Shown here piece after piece: positions 39,859-49,519 of a DNA stretch of 55,124 nucleotides. Below the pieces are notes generated by a model, which saw nothing but the letters and a program-made list of their open reading frames with translations, did no database searches and was not told the DNA's origin. Source of the DNA: a virus; the IMG/VR virus record IMGVR_UViG_3300030104_000130, positions 1 to 55,124 of that record; one strand, written 5' to 3'. A program made the position numbers and the translations under genes. Numbering within the stretch: position 1 is the stretch's first letter; every line of letters starts with the position of its first letter.

Positions 39859-40919
39859 TGCCTTTTAGTTTTAGTTTTTCTTGTATATATAACTTTAACC
39901 GCCCCAACAACATCTTTGTTAATCTTATCTCTGTTAGGGTTTCTATCGTGTGTGCATTGCTGTATAAAAAGTTTCTCTTGCTCTTTAGCATCGGGTCTTT
40001 TAGATTTGTTTTCTGCCCAAGCAACTGTAGCTTCTTTACCTATCTTACCTTGGTAAGGGCAAGGAGTACCAGCCATTTCCATAGCTTTAAATACTCTTGG
40101 GTCTTGACAAAGTATAGATACTGAAGCGACTTTCATACCGGTATCATAGAGATACTTGGAAAGTTTTAAGCGTTCACAGTTCTCGTCAGTCACAGTTGCT
40201 CCTGTAGAGAACCCAAATACTTGCCCTTGAAACGCACCAGAACGACCTACCGTACATAAGTCTTGTGAATAAGACATTATAGATGGGGCAATAGCAGAAG
40301 CAGGAGGTGCCTTGCTTTTGACATTCTGATTAATTGTTTGGGTAGAGTTAGACTCATTAATATTTCTGTTCGTATTATCAGATGTAGTGTTATTATTATT
40401 GTTGTTAGTATTTTCAGTAGTAACATTAGAGTCTGATGTAGATTGATTAATGTTTGTGTTAGTATTTGTATTAGTATTATTACTTGTAGAATTACTTGTA
40501 TTGTTTACATTTTGATTTACTGTAGAATTTACAGTAGAGTTTGATGTAGACGTAGAAGTATTTATATTTGTATTAGTATTATTATTGTTATTAGTATTCG
40601 TAGAGGTAGAGGTATTAATGTTATTATTGGTTGATGTATTAACATTAGTATTATTATTGGTAGAAGTATTAGTGTTTGTATTTACATTAGTATTACTATT
40701 AGTATTAGTATTAGTGTTAGTATTATTATTAGTATTATTATTAGTATTAGTATTCGTAGTTACTGTAGTATTAATAGTAGTCAAACCATTGTCTTCACAA
40801 TACTGTGTACCTGAAGTACAGTCTCCTGTTTGGTCGGCACTTACACTAAATGAAAGTAAAAACAAACCTATTAAAATTAACGGTCCAAAAAATCCTCTAT
40901 TTATATCCCCTCTTGACAC
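39828..40919 (-). CDS. Secreted protein with Asn/Thr repeat region
   Basis: A GTG start at 40919, eight bases after AGGAG, gives 363 residues with a signal peptide (MSRGDINRGFFGPLILIGLF then LLSFSVSA). After a short Cys-containing start, residues 45-195 are almost only Asn, Thr and Ser (TNTNTNNNT-type). A globular C-terminal domain follows, with SYSQDLCTVGRSGAFQGQVF, ENCERLKLSKYLYDTGMKVA, SILCQDPRVFKAMEMAGTPC and a basic end. It overlaps the NIDO-like gene by 31 bp, so both are made together. The C-terminal domain resembles proteins seen next to holin genes in marine phages. Confidence 0.65.
   Translation of the reverse strand: MSRGDINRGFFGPLILIGLFLLSFSVSADQTGDCTSGTQYCEDNGLTTINTTVTTNTNTNNNTNNNTNTNTNTNSNTNVNTNTNTSTNNNTNVNTSTNNNINTSTSTNTNNNNNTNTNINTSTSTSNSTVNSTVNQNVNNTSNSTSNNTNTNTNTNINQSTSDSNVTTENTNNNNNNTTSDNTNRNINESNSTQTINQNVKSKAPPASAIAPSIMSYSQDLCTVGRSGAFQGQVFGFSTGATVTDENCERLKLSKYLYDTGMKVASVSILCQDPRVFKAMEMAGTPCPYQGKIGKEATVAWAENKSKRPDAKEQEKLFIQQCTHDRNPNRDKINKDVVGAVKVIYTRKTKTKRQCKKEFYATQ
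40330..40785. repeat. Low-complexity DNA coding for the Asn/Thr tract
   Basis: Plus strand is built from irregular TTAGTA / GTATTATTA units over about 450 bp, the complement of AAT/ACT codons. Such DNA is prone to slippage, so tract length probably varies between relatives. Unusual in base content compared with both flanks. Confidence 0.8.
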
Positions 40920-40920
40920 T

Positions 40921-41295
40921 TTATTTATCTCCTCCCGGTTTTTTAGATGTGCTAGTATAAAGACCAAACCATGCAGCTCCTGCACCTACAACAACAGATA
41001 TTAAACCTGATTGTTCCATTGTAGGATTGTCTAGTCCCATAAACCAAAATGTTGTATAATATAATAAATACATGTAGACACCTAAAAATGCTCTAGGTAT
41101 TATTCTCCAACTGTCTACAGCTTGTGCTACAAATATTAATTTTTGATAAGGGTTATCATTTTTAGTATCTTCTAACTCTCTTATCCTATCTTTTAATTCT
41201 GACTTTTCTTGTAACAAAGCCATGAATTTATTAAGGTCTATCTCAACCTCGTTCCTGTCCATGTCGCCACTAAAGCCACCCATATTGTTTTGCAT
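40921..41295 (-). CDS. Holin-like membrane protein
   Basis: The 124-residue protein has a charged helical N-terminus (DLNKFMALLQEKSELKDRIR), an amphipathic segment and two membrane spans (IIPRAFLGVYMYLLYYTTFW and SGLISVVVGAGAAWFGLY), ending in STSKKPGGDK. Size, topology and place at the end of the virion genes suit a class II holin. No endolysin gene adjoins it. The exported Asn/Thr-rich gene starts two bases after its stop. Confidence 0.6.
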   Translation of the reverse strand: MQNNMGGFSGDMDRNEVEIDLNKFMALLQEKSELKDRIRELEDTKNDNPYQKLIFVAQAVDSWRIIPRAFLGVYMYLLYYTTFWFMGLDNPTMEQSGLISVVVGAGAAWFGLYTSTSKKPGGDK

Positions 41296-41304
41296 AATAT
41301 CCTC

Positions 41305-41736
41305 TTACTTTTTAACTAAGCTACCACCAAAATACATACCGATAATAGCTGATACAAGGTTTGTATCTAATTGTGTTATTACCAAGCCTTGAAAAGTTAT
41401 CCATTCAAATATCTCTCTATCATCTGAGAAGAATAAAAAGCCCGGTTGAAATAGTGTGTATCCTACTGTTACATCTACATCTGGATAGTAAACAGCTACC
41501 AGTTTAGGTAGTATAACAATTGCAAAAACAGATGATAGTGCAATTATACGTCTGGTCCACTGGAATCCTTTGTCTTGTACGTTACGTGCAGACTCTACAG
41601 CTTTAAGTTGAAACTCACCTCTTGTAATCAACATCTTTTGCTCATCTTGTTTAGCCTTCATACGTTGAGACCATAGACTTAACACACTACTAAGAAGTGT
41701 TGAGCCAAGCATTGTTATAATTTCAAAAGGGAACAT
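41305..41736 (-). CDS. Membrane protein of 143 residues
   Basis: An N-terminal hydrophobic stretch (FEIITMLGSTLLSSVLSLWS), a charged helix, a second span (IIALSSVFAIVILPKLVAVY) and a C-terminal hydrophobic part ending in IIGMYFGGSLVKK are visible. This protein type, with the MYFGGS ending, is common in marine phages near internal virion genes; function unknown, possibly lysis related. Confidence 0.6.
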   Translation of the reverse strand: MFPFEIITMLGSTLLSSVLSLWSQRMKAKQDEQKMLITRGEFQLKAVESARNVQDKGFQWTRRIIALSSVFAIVILPKLVAVYYPDVDVTVGYTLFQPGFLFFSDDREIFEWITFQGLVITQLDTNLVSAIIGMYFGGSLVKK

Positions 41737-41737
41737 A

Positions 41738-41974
41738 TTATTTATCCAGTGTTAAAGTTGTTTCAAGTAAATCGTTTATAGAATCTAATAAATACTCTGG
41801 TACATCTTTACCAAGTATATCATCTTCGTTGTATGCAACCATGTAAGACTCTATAAGGTCTTCATACAATGGTCTAAAATCTTCTCGCTTTATCCAAGGC
41901 TCGTTACAAATTGTACGAGCTTTACAATCTATACGATAAGCTTTGTCTAATTGTTTCTCTGTGTAAAGTAGCAT
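41738..41974 (-). CDS. Protein of 78 residues, unknown
   Basis: The ATG overlaps the stop of the giant virion gene by one base. The product contains TEKQLDKAYRIDCKARTICN and PLYEDLIESYMVAYNEDDIL, acidic and helical. No domain recognised, but the opening resembles short proteins found between internal virion and holin genes in related phages. Confidence 0.55.
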   Translation of the reverse strand: MLLYTEKQLDKAYRIDCKARTICNEPWIKREDFRPLYEDLIESYMVAYNEDDILGKDVPEYLLDSINDLLETTLTLDK

Positions 41975-44900
41975 TAGTCAATTATATTTAATAATTTATT
42001 TGTTGTTTCAATTCTTCTGTCTAAATGTGGCTCACTTGGTTTTTCATATTTTTCTGAAAATTGAATTGCTACTTCATCTGGTGTGCCTTCTTTAAAAATC
42101 CTTTGAAGTTCTTGTCTATCATCTGTATTAAATCCCATTGCTTCCTCATTGCCTTTTAAAACTTCGTGCATAAATTGAATTTGAGATTCCGGTGTATCAT
42201 TTAATTTATTTTTATCTCGCCAATCATCATAATATTTTTTTTGAAAATCAAATTGGAATAAACCATATCCATTACCATTACGTTGTTTAGTTGTATGATC
42301 GTAAGTATACGCTGTTTCAACACCTATGTTGCCTAAGATTCCAGCCCTAGCATTTTTAGAATAGCCTAATTTTTTTAGATAATTATTTATTTTTTGTATT
42401 CGTGCTTGAGATTCATTACCACCATTATTAAATCCTAACCTATTCATTTGTTCTGCATAACTCATACCACCCAAATCATCGCTTTCTCTGTCTTTTGGGT
42501 CTTTCTTTACAAACGATACAGGGTATTCGTCTTGAACTTCTCCACCTTCATCAAAAGGTCTGCGTAATTTTTCAAATTCTGTTCGTCTTACAATGTTAGG
42601 TTCATCACTTAATTCTTCTAAATGAATACCATATTCCGTATCATTAACTACTGGAATAATCAATCTATTATAAACATTAATAAATTCTCTAGCAGGAGTA
42701 GGTTTTAATACAGACACTACAGCACCCTCATAATCACTAGCTTCTAAATTTTTACTAACTTTCATAGGAACTTTTGTTAAAGAGTCTACCTGTGATAAAA
42801 TAGGAGATAGATTTACAATTGGACTTTTACTACCAGAACCAGTCCAGTATTGAAAAGTTCTTAAAAATTTCTCAGCTCTCCAATCCGCAGCTCCAGATAA
42901 GTTTACAGCTTCAGCCCACCATTTTTCACTAAATCTATCTGGTGCGTTTTTTTCATAATACTCTTGAGCTGGACTTGCCATAATTTGTAACTCTCTTATA
43001 CCACCATAAATAGCTGTACTACCTAAAAGTTTAATAGCAAGTTTCATGTCTCCGTCTTCAACTCTTCTAATTAACGTGTTCATCTGAACTGATTTTGCTT
43101 GTGCCCAAGATAAAAATAATCCCATAGATTTAACATAAGGATTTTTACTTTGGTTAAATAACATTCTATTTCCTGCTGTTGGAACTAGAACATCCCTATT
43201 CATTGTTTTGTTTCCAGCCTTAACCAAAATACTTTGACCAATAGAATCATCAAAAGCATCAGTAATCGTATCAAACTTATTAAGATAAGTTAGTTCTTTT
43301 TTAGTTAATCCTTTGGAGTTCAATTGATTTGCTACAGCTTTTGAAACTTTTTTACTTGTAGCATATCTTTTTGCTAATTTAAAACCATCCTCAATACCTG
43401 TGTTAAATGCCCATCTTGCAGCAGCATCGGTAAGTGGTATCATACCATTATATCTAAAAAATTTTTGTGTTGCATCTACAACACCTTGTTCAAAGTTTGT
43501 TGTTGGATGATTACCAGATGCTAATAACGCATCTATTTCTTTAGATTTCATAGAGGTTCGATCAGTAGCAATACCAAGTTTTCTAGCAAAATCTCTATCT
43601 CCTCTCCATCTTGCAAGTAATGCTGTAGAAGCTGACCCAATACTAGAGTTTGTAAATGGTTGGACTAAATCTCCAAGCTGCGAAATAACAGCACGAGGTA
43701 AGAAAGTTGTATTGGCTAAAAATGTAAGTAATGCCATAGAATTTTTAGACATATCTGACACAGGGCTTGTTGCTCCGTGTACTCCAAAGTAAGCATTCGT
43801 AGAATCAATAATTAATTTTCGTTTTTCTTTATATGCTTTTTCACTTATTTTTCCTAGCTCTTTTTGCTTGTATAAATCTTGGAAAAATACTTTCATTCGG
43901 TCACCACGCTGCCCAAACTTACGTGCAAATTCTACACCCCGGGTTGTATTACTTACCCATTTATCTAAAACTTGAACCAAGTTTGTTTCTAAATAAGGTT
44001 CTAATATCTTAATAGCTTTTGGGTCTTTAAAAAATCTTTCTCTTTCAAAGTTTTTAAGATATGGAACTCCTTTAAAAATTGGCTGTGCTCCTTCTATATC
44101 AAACAAAGTTTTTTGAGACTGACCAGTCATATTTTCATAAATTTCTTCTACTTGTGCGTTTAGTTTATTACCTTTTAATTTAGGCTTTTCTACTTTTAAA
44201 GCTTGGCGAATTGCTTTTTTAAATCCTGTGGGATTTGACATAATTTCTCTACTATAAATTTGTGGTAATCCATAGTTAGCAATTTGTTCAAAATCAATTC
44301 CAGCTTGTTTGGCATATTTAACAACATCAGCTTTAAACACTTCAACATTTGCTACAAGTTGTCTAACATTTTTAATATTTTCGGGAGTTAAATTAAATTC
44401 TTTAATTAAATTTTTCTCTGTATCTAATTGTCTTACAATTTTAAAAGCTGCATTCATTTCATTTTCGTTTGCATTTTTTAAAACTTTTGCAATTCTACCA
44501 GAGAACCAAACATTAAAAGAATCTGTTGCTTGTTCTGCACTTATAATTGATTTTTTTCTTCCGTCTAAAACAGTAAATAATGTTCTAGCAAAAGTTTCAT
44601 TTGGTCCACCATGTGCAATGTTTCTAGTTGTTATATTACCGGATGTCCAAACTTTTAAAAAGTTATGAAGCCCAACCGCAGCAGAATTATTTAAAAATCC
44701 AAATGCTTTTTCTTTAGAATCTTTTGTTAAGTATGGAGTTTTTTCAATCATTCTACTCATTCCACCTAACGCTAAACCAGCAGCCATAAAAGAATATTGT
44801 GAAGTATTATCATCTTCGTCACCAACAAACGTACCAATACTATAACCTAAACCACCACCAAACAATGGTCGAACAAATCCATCCATAATGTTAAGTAACA

Positions 44901-46239
44901 TGCTTTCACTTATAGGAATATTGTTTTGTCTAAGACCTTTTAGAGTAGATTCAACTAATTCAACTTGACCATCTGCCATTTGTCTCATTAAATTTGGTAA
45001 CTTATTTTTAAGAAAATCAGTTGCTTCTTTATCTTTCTTTTTAAGATTTGAAAATTTTTGTGCAGATATACCAGCTAACCTATATTGTTCTGCTTTACTT
45101 ACTTTGGTTCCTTTTACAACAACATCAAGTTGGGACATAACTCTATAACCATCTTCATCTACAACGTCAGCTAATAATTTTTTAGCGTTATTAAAATTAT
45201 CTACGTCAATTTGATATTTTTTAACAATTTGATTTAGATAAGTAGAACTTTCAAGTTGTTTTAAAAGTGGTGCAACATCGGCACTAATTTCAGGAACAAC
45301 AGAAGCAAGCTGTTCAACTTCTTCATTTGTTAATTTTGGAGCCTGTGTATCTTTTGCAGAACTTTGTACAATAACATCTTCTCCAGAATCATCAACTTTA
45401 CCAAGATTTATATTTTTATCTTTTGGACCATACATCTTATTAGCAAGTACAGTACCTCCTAATGTTGACAGACCACCCAAACCTGCAGCAAAAAATACAT
45501 TGCTTGGACTAACTTCTCCGTGATTTGCATATTCATATATAGATATGTCTACAGCACCAATTCCAGCACCTATTCCCGTTGCTCCAGCTTTACCAACTTT
45601 TGCAATCTTTGCCCAAGGAATTAAAAATGTTAGAGGGTCTACTAGTGCAGTTGATACACTACCAGCTATAACTTCTGCATCCCTACTAAACTTTGTAAAG
45701 TCTTTACCATACTTTGTTTTCATTAAATTATAAACTTTATCAACTCTTTCTTTAGCTAAATCTTCTACATTTTGTTGATAACTTTTATTATTACTTAACG
45801 TTAATCCACCAGCCTTAATTAATCTAAAAATATTACCAGCAGTCCATGTTTCTAAACGTGTACCTAATTCAAATTTTTCTGCAGATGTTGGTTCAATCGA
45901 AGTAGGTGTTGTATTATCAATAACAATCCTATCATCATCATATGTATTAATAGCGATAGATTTTTTAAAGGCAGCATAAATTCGATTGACATCTTGAATT
46001 TGCTGCTCTTTTGTTTGAGGTATAATTTCTGGAGAAAGAGGTTCTTCTTTTACTGAGACTGTAGGAATAGTTGCTTCTTCTTCAATAGATTCAATAGGAG
46101 TTTCTTGAACATCTTGTTGCATTTGTTCAAGTTTTTCTTTTTCTAATCGTCTACGTCTTTCTTCTTCTGTTTCAAAAACATCAGGGTCTTTAGACGTAAC
46201 CGTTTGTTTAAATATATCATATATTCGATTAGATTCCAT
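41974..46239 (-). CDS. Giant internal virion protein with C-terminal lysozyme-like domain
   Basis: The largest protein here (1421 residues) begins with a charged, disordered segment, then a long helical body with two glycine-rich hydrophobic stretches (about 190-270). The last 145 residues form a phage tail-lysozyme-like domain: INNYLKKLGYSKNARAGILG, NIGVETAY with the likely catalytic Glu, then NGYGLFQFD and VAIQFSEKYEKP. This matches the role of T7 gp16, a peptidoglycan-cutting ejection protein, though with the lytic domain at the opposite end. It is injected to make a channel through the envelope. Confidence 0.8.
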   Translation of the reverse strand: MESNRIYDIFKQTVTSKDPDVFETEEERRRRLEKEKLEQMQQDVQETPIESIEEEATIPTVSVKEEPLSPEIIPQTKEQQIQDVNRIYAAFKKSIAINTYDDDRIVIDNTTPTSIEPTSAEKFELGTRLETWTAGNIFRLIKAGGLTLSNNKSYQQNVEDLAKERVDKVYNLMKTKYGKDFTKFSRDAEVIAGSVSTALVDPLTFLIPWAKIAKVGKAGATGIGAGIGAVDISIYEYANHGEVSPSNVFFAAGLGGLSTLGGTVLANKMYGPKDKNINLGKVDDSGEDVIVQSSAKDTQAPKLTNEEVEQLASVVPEISADVAPLLKQLESSTYLNQIVKKYQIDVDNFNNAKKLLADVVDEDGYRVMSQLDVVVKGTKVSKAEQYRLAGISAQKFSNLKKKDKEATDFLKNKLPNLMRQMADGQVELVESTLKGLRQNNIPISESMLLNIMDGFVRPLFGGGLGYSIGTFVGDEDDNTSQYSFMAAGLALGGMSRMIEKTPYLTKDSKEKAFGFLNNSAAVGLHNFLKVWTSGNITTRNIAHGGPNETFARTLFTVLDGRKKSIISAEQATDSFNVWFSGRIAKVLKNANENEMNAAFKIVRQLDTEKNLIKEFNLTPENIKNVRQLVANVEVFKADVVKYAKQAGIDFEQIANYGLPQIYSREIMSNPTGFKKAIRQALKVEKPKLKGNKLNAQVEEIYENMTGQSQKTLFDIEGAQPIFKGVPYLKNFERERFFKDPKAIKILEPYLETNLVQVLDKWVSNTTRGVEFARKFGQRGDRMKVFFQDLYKQKELGKISEKAYKEKRKLIIDSTNAYFGVHGATSPVSDMSKNSMALLTFLANTTFLPRAVISQLGDLVQPFTNSSIGSASTALLARWRGDRDFARKLGIATDRTSMKSKEIDALLASGNHPTTNFEQGVVDATQKFFRYNGMIPLTDAAARWAFNTGIEDGFKLAKRYATSKKVSKAVANQLNSKGLTKKELTYLNKFDTITDAFDDSIGQSILVKAGNKTMNRDVLVPTAGNRMLFNQSKNPYVKSMGLFLSWAQAKSVQMNTLIRRVEDGDMKLAIKLLGSTAIYGGIRELQIMASPAQEYYEKNAPDRFSEKWWAEAVNLSGAADWRAEKFLRTFQYWTGSGSKSPIVNLSPILSQVDSLTKVPMKVSKNLEASDYEGAVVSVLKPTPAREFINVYNRLIIPVVNDTEYGIHLEELSDEPNIVRRTEFEKLRRPFDEGGEVQDEYPVSFVKKDPKDRESDDLGGMSYAEQMNRLGFNNGGNESQARIQKINNYLKKLGYSKNARAGILGNIGVETAYTYDHTTKQRNGNGYGLFQFDFQKKYYDDWRDKNKLNDTPESQIQFMHEVLKGNEEAMGFNTDDRQELQRIFKEGTPDEVAIQFSEKYEKPSEPHLDRRIETTNKLLNIID

Positions 46240-46248
46240 AGAGAAGTC

Positions 46249-48045
46249 CTAAGATTGTAAAGTTATAAATTCTTCTAATAAATCTGTAATATTAGGAAGT
46301 TTAGCAAGTTTTGTAGTTTTGATATCTCTTTCTTTTAAAAATTCTCTAAACATTTTACTTCGTGTAATTCCAGAAATTCCTAATGCTCGGTTAATATTTC
46401 CATCTTCTTCAATATAACTCAAGGCATTTTCAGCTCGTTTCACACTTCTTTCTTTTTGAGATTCTTTATCCATTCCTAGTAAACTAGGTATAGATGGCAT
46501 TTCTTTAATAGGTTCTCCACGTGCATTATAAAGACCGGACATTATTGGATCTTTTTTCTTTTCTTCTAAAGATTTTCTTAGTTCATTAAGTTTTAAATCT
46601 AACTCTTTATTTTTAGACCCACCATATGTTTCTTGGGCACGAATAATAAAATCTAATTTATCTTTAACTGTTGCTTTTTTATCAGCTATAGCTTGATTAA
46701 TACCCTGAAGAATTTCTTCGTCTGATGCATCACTTGGGAATAAATCTTTATTTGGTATATCGTTATCTGCTTTATCTACAGCGTTTTTAAATTCATCATA
46801 TTTAAAATGAAATTCTTGGATAGGCTTGTTATGCCTATCATACTGATCTGTATCTCTCATAACAAATAACCCCCTTTCACCAAAGCTACTTAGTGCTTCT
46901 TGAGTAGATACTTGTATATTTTTATCTATTGCAGATTTTGATGCTTCAATTCTTGTTGCTTCATAAGCCAAAGCACTCATAAAGTTTTCTTTGTTACTTG
47001 GACCAGTTGTACCATTAGTTTGTTTTGTAGGTGCATAACTTAACATATTTGCTATATCATATAGAGGAATCCCACCTTTGTCATCATCCGGAATATCTAA
47101 ACTAGGTAATCTATCTTTCCAATTTTTTCCATATTGAGATTTAAGAATATCTTTCTGTGTAGTGCTGTTTGGATTTATATCTATCATACTTACAATATAT
47201 GAATCAATAGCTTTATTACGAGTAAAGTCAGGTTGTTTATCTTTAAATATTGCTTGAATTTCTGGTGGCTGTTTATACAATGGAGTTACACCAGACTCGT
47301 CTTTAATTAATTCAACACCTGTGTTAGTTCGTTGCACACTTTCTAAGTATGCAGCTAATCTAGTCATAGCTTCAGACTCTTCAACACCTCTAGGAATTAA
47401 TACTGTTCTACCACCAAGCTCTGCTTCAACAAGTTGTCCGGTTTTACCTTGCATATATGCCATCATAGCACCGCCAGTTTTTGATGTTCTCGCTAAAGTT
47501 TTTTGAGTATCAACAATAATTTTTTGTAATTGTGGTGGTAGCTTTTTAACATCTTTTACATCTGATAAATTAAATGATTTTAAATCAATGCCTAAATTTC
47601 CAGCTTTATATTGTGGTAAATATTGTAAATATAATTTATTTTTTTCTTGGTCAGCTTCGTATTTTTTCTCTACCAAAGAGTCTAAATATTTAGAATATTC
47701 AATTGTATCCGTAGGAGCTTTATATTCTTGACTTGCTTTTAATTTAGCATCTTCTTGTAATCTTAAAGCAGTTTTATAATCTTGTGTATTATATTTTGTA
47801 AGTAACTTATCCCTCTCTGAAAAATATTGGTTAGCTTCATTTAAGTTTCCAGCAACGTTTTGAATAACAGGCATTAAACTATTATTAAATTCCTGCATTC
47901 TAGATGCTGCTTTTTTTCTTAAATAATAATTTTTAGCTTTTAATCCTAGTAATAGTCCTGTAAAAGCATAAGCCTTTTTCTTTTCTTTTTTACTTTTTTT
48001 ACGTGCTTGAGCTAATAGTGATTCGCCTAGTTGTTCAATTGCCAT
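46249..48045 (-). CDS. Internal virion protein, 598 residues
   Basis: A basic helical start (LLAQARKKSKKEKKKAYAFT) is followed by a long charged helical protein without membrane span. Its position between the 1421-residue protein and other core genes corresponds to T7 gp15, an ejected core component. Lys and Glu are abundant, Cys absent or nearly so. Assignment is positional. Confidence 0.6.
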   Translation of the reverse strand: MAIEQLGESLLAQARKKSKKEKKKAYAFTGLLLGLKAKNYYLRKKAASRMQEFNNSLMPVIQNVAGNLNEANQYFSERDKLLTKYNTQDYKTALRLQEDAKLKASQEYKAPTDTIEYSKYLDSLVEKKYEADQEKNKLYLQYLPQYKAGNLGIDLKSFNLSDVKDVKKLPPQLQKIIVDTQKTLARTSKTGGAMMAYMQGKTGQLVEAELGGRTVLIPRGVEESEAMTRLAAYLESVQRTNTGVELIKDESGVTPLYKQPPEIQAIFKDKQPDFTRNKAIDSYIVSMIDINPNSTTQKDILKSQYGKNWKDRLPSLDIPDDDKGGIPLYDIANMLSYAPTKQTNGTTGPSNKENFMSALAYEATRIEASKSAIDKNIQVSTQEALSSFGERGLFVMRDTDQYDRHNKPIQEFHFKYDEFKNAVDKADNDIPNKDLFPSDASDEEILQGINQAIADKKATVKDKLDFIIRAQETYGGSKNKELDLKLNELRKSLEEKKKDPIMSGLYNARGEPIKEMPSIPSLLGMDKESQKERSVKRAENALSYIEEDGNINRALGISGITRSKMFREFLKERDIKTTKLAKLPNITDLLEEFITLQS

Positions 48046-48644
48046 TATAATTCTCTCTTAGTTAATAATCCTTGTTCGGGTTGTGCTAGTAAACTTTCTG
48101 GAACTTCTACTTCTTTAATTTGTTCCATAATATCTGACGGTAAAACTCCTGAAGGTATTTGTCCTTTTGTAGGCTCTTTAATTTTTTCCTTTGCAGTTTC
48201 CATAACTTTTTCCATCGCTGACAATTGCTCTTCATCATCATCAAAATCTTCTTCTTCTTCACCTCTATAAATTGTATAATCAAGTACACCAGCTCTTTCA
48301 ACCAATGCCATGATTAAATACATAGTAGGCTCAATTAATAACATCATTAAATCTGGATTCCAGCTACCTTCTTGAAATCCAGAATATAAAATAAACTGCG
48401 TAATATCAGAAATAGGAGTACCTCTTCTTGCCATTTCAACAATACCACTATAAGATTCAGGTTCAGTCATATCAATAAACAAAGCATCAATAGCTGGTTG
48501 AAGTTCTGTAAACTGTGGCGGTTGCTCCCAAGGATAAGGATTATCTGGATTGTTTGTTAATGATTGACCGGGAATAGGTCTTTGCATACTTCCCAAAAAG
48601 TTTAATCCTTCTTGATCGTAATTTTTATAATTTTTTTCTATCAT
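48045..48644 (-). CDS. Acidic protein of the virion core region, 199 residues
   Basis: The product has a Pro-rich start (QRPIPGQSLTNNPDNPYPWE), a hydrophobic helix near LLIEPTMYLIMALVERAGVL, and an acidic run (GEEEEDFDDDEEQL), ending with a C-terminal linker. Coupled to the downstream 598-residue gene by a one-base overlap. It may be a core or chaperone-like protein; function unknown. Confidence 0.55.
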   Translation of the reverse strand: MIEKNYKNYDQEGLNFLGSMQRPIPGQSLTNNPDNPYPWEQPPQFTELQPAIDALFIDMTEPESYSGIVEMARRGTPISDITQFILYSGFQEGSWNPDLMMLLIEPTMYLIMALVERAGVLDYTIYRGEEEEDFDDDEEQLSAMEKVMETAKEKIKEPTKGQIPSGVLPSDIMEQIKEVEVPESLLAQPEQGLLTKREL

Positions 48645-48647
48645 TAT

Positions 48648-49508
48648 TTAATTCCTGTTAATACCTTGAGTAAACCAAGCGTTCCATTCATTACCACGAT
48701 ACGTTGTTTCTGCTCCTTGTAAAATTGCTGCTGGTGTATTATAATAAAGACCATTAGAATTATATATGTTTTCCTCTTTATTTATTCTTGAAGGCTCTGA
48801 TATGTTACTAAAATCTGCAACATAAGGAGATGAATAACCATATTCATTTTCATCTCTATCAAACAGATAGTCTATACCTGCACTTGTAATTTTTTCTGCA
48901 ATTTTTGTAGGTGCTTCAGTTATTTCTGTTTTTAATTTATCAGGTATCTCTTTTGCAGCATCTACAGCAGTTTCAAAAAATGTTTTATTTTCAGCTTCTT
49001 TTTTTACTGTATCTTTTACTACTTCTGTAGGAACATCTTTAGTAGAAATAACTTCGGTTTTTGGCACGTCTTGTGTAATATTCATTGGATCTTTTTCAAC
49101 ATTACCTTTTATCCAATCTCCAAAGTCTCCAATTTTTTCACCTACATAATCAAATGCACCATTAATAGCACCACTAACAGTATTGTAAGCTCCTTTAATT
49201 CCATTAGCTGCCATTTGAATGCCTTGAAAAGTATAACCTACAGCCTTTTGAAATATGTTTGCACCGGGTCCTGTTAATCCTGCAATAGTAGAACTAAATG
49301 CACTACCTGTTAAGTAACTAAATGTAGACCCAATTGCCCAAGGCATAATAAAGCCTAACGCAAGTTGACCAACAATACCAAGTTTTTGAAAAGGTTTTGC
49401 AATTTTACCAATAACTTTACCTACTTTTTTGGCAATCTTTTTAATACCCCTTCCTACTTTTTTTACAATCTTTTTAAAAGATTTTCCTATTTTACTTAAT
49501 ATTCCCAT
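48648..49508 (-). CDS. Virion protein with Lys-rich amphipathic start, 286 residues
   Basis: Residues 1-42 repeat the pattern KIGKSFKKIVKKVGRGIKKI, an amphipathic cationic helix resembling antimicrobial peptides. Hydrophobic, Gly-rich segments follow (LGIVGQLALGFIMPWAIGST and on to 100), then a helical Lys/Glu part. Such proteins near internal virion genes probably insert into membranes during DNA ejection, like T7 gp14. Position and pattern only. Confidence 0.6.
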   Translation of the reverse strand: MGILSKIGKSFKKIVKKVGRGIKKIAKKVGKVIGKIAKPFQKLGIVGQLALGFIMPWAIGSTFSYLTGSAFSSTIAGLTGPGANIFQKAVGYTFQGIQMAANGIKGAYNTVSGAINGAFDYVGEKIGDFGDWIKGNVEKDPMNITQDVPKTEVISTKDVPTEVVKDTVKKEAENKTFFETAVDAAKEIPDKLKTEITEAPTKIAEKITSAGIDYLFDRDENEYGYSSPYVADFSNISEPSRINKEENIYNSNGLYYNTPAAILQGAETTYRGNEWNAWFTQGINRN

Positions 49509-49519
49509 ATAATCTCCAA

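Noticed and set aside
40585-41004. Leu/Val-rich plus-strand frame resembling a membrane protein
   Set aside because: It is the antisense of the Asn/Thr tract; its hydrophobic repeat arises from that low-complexity DNA.
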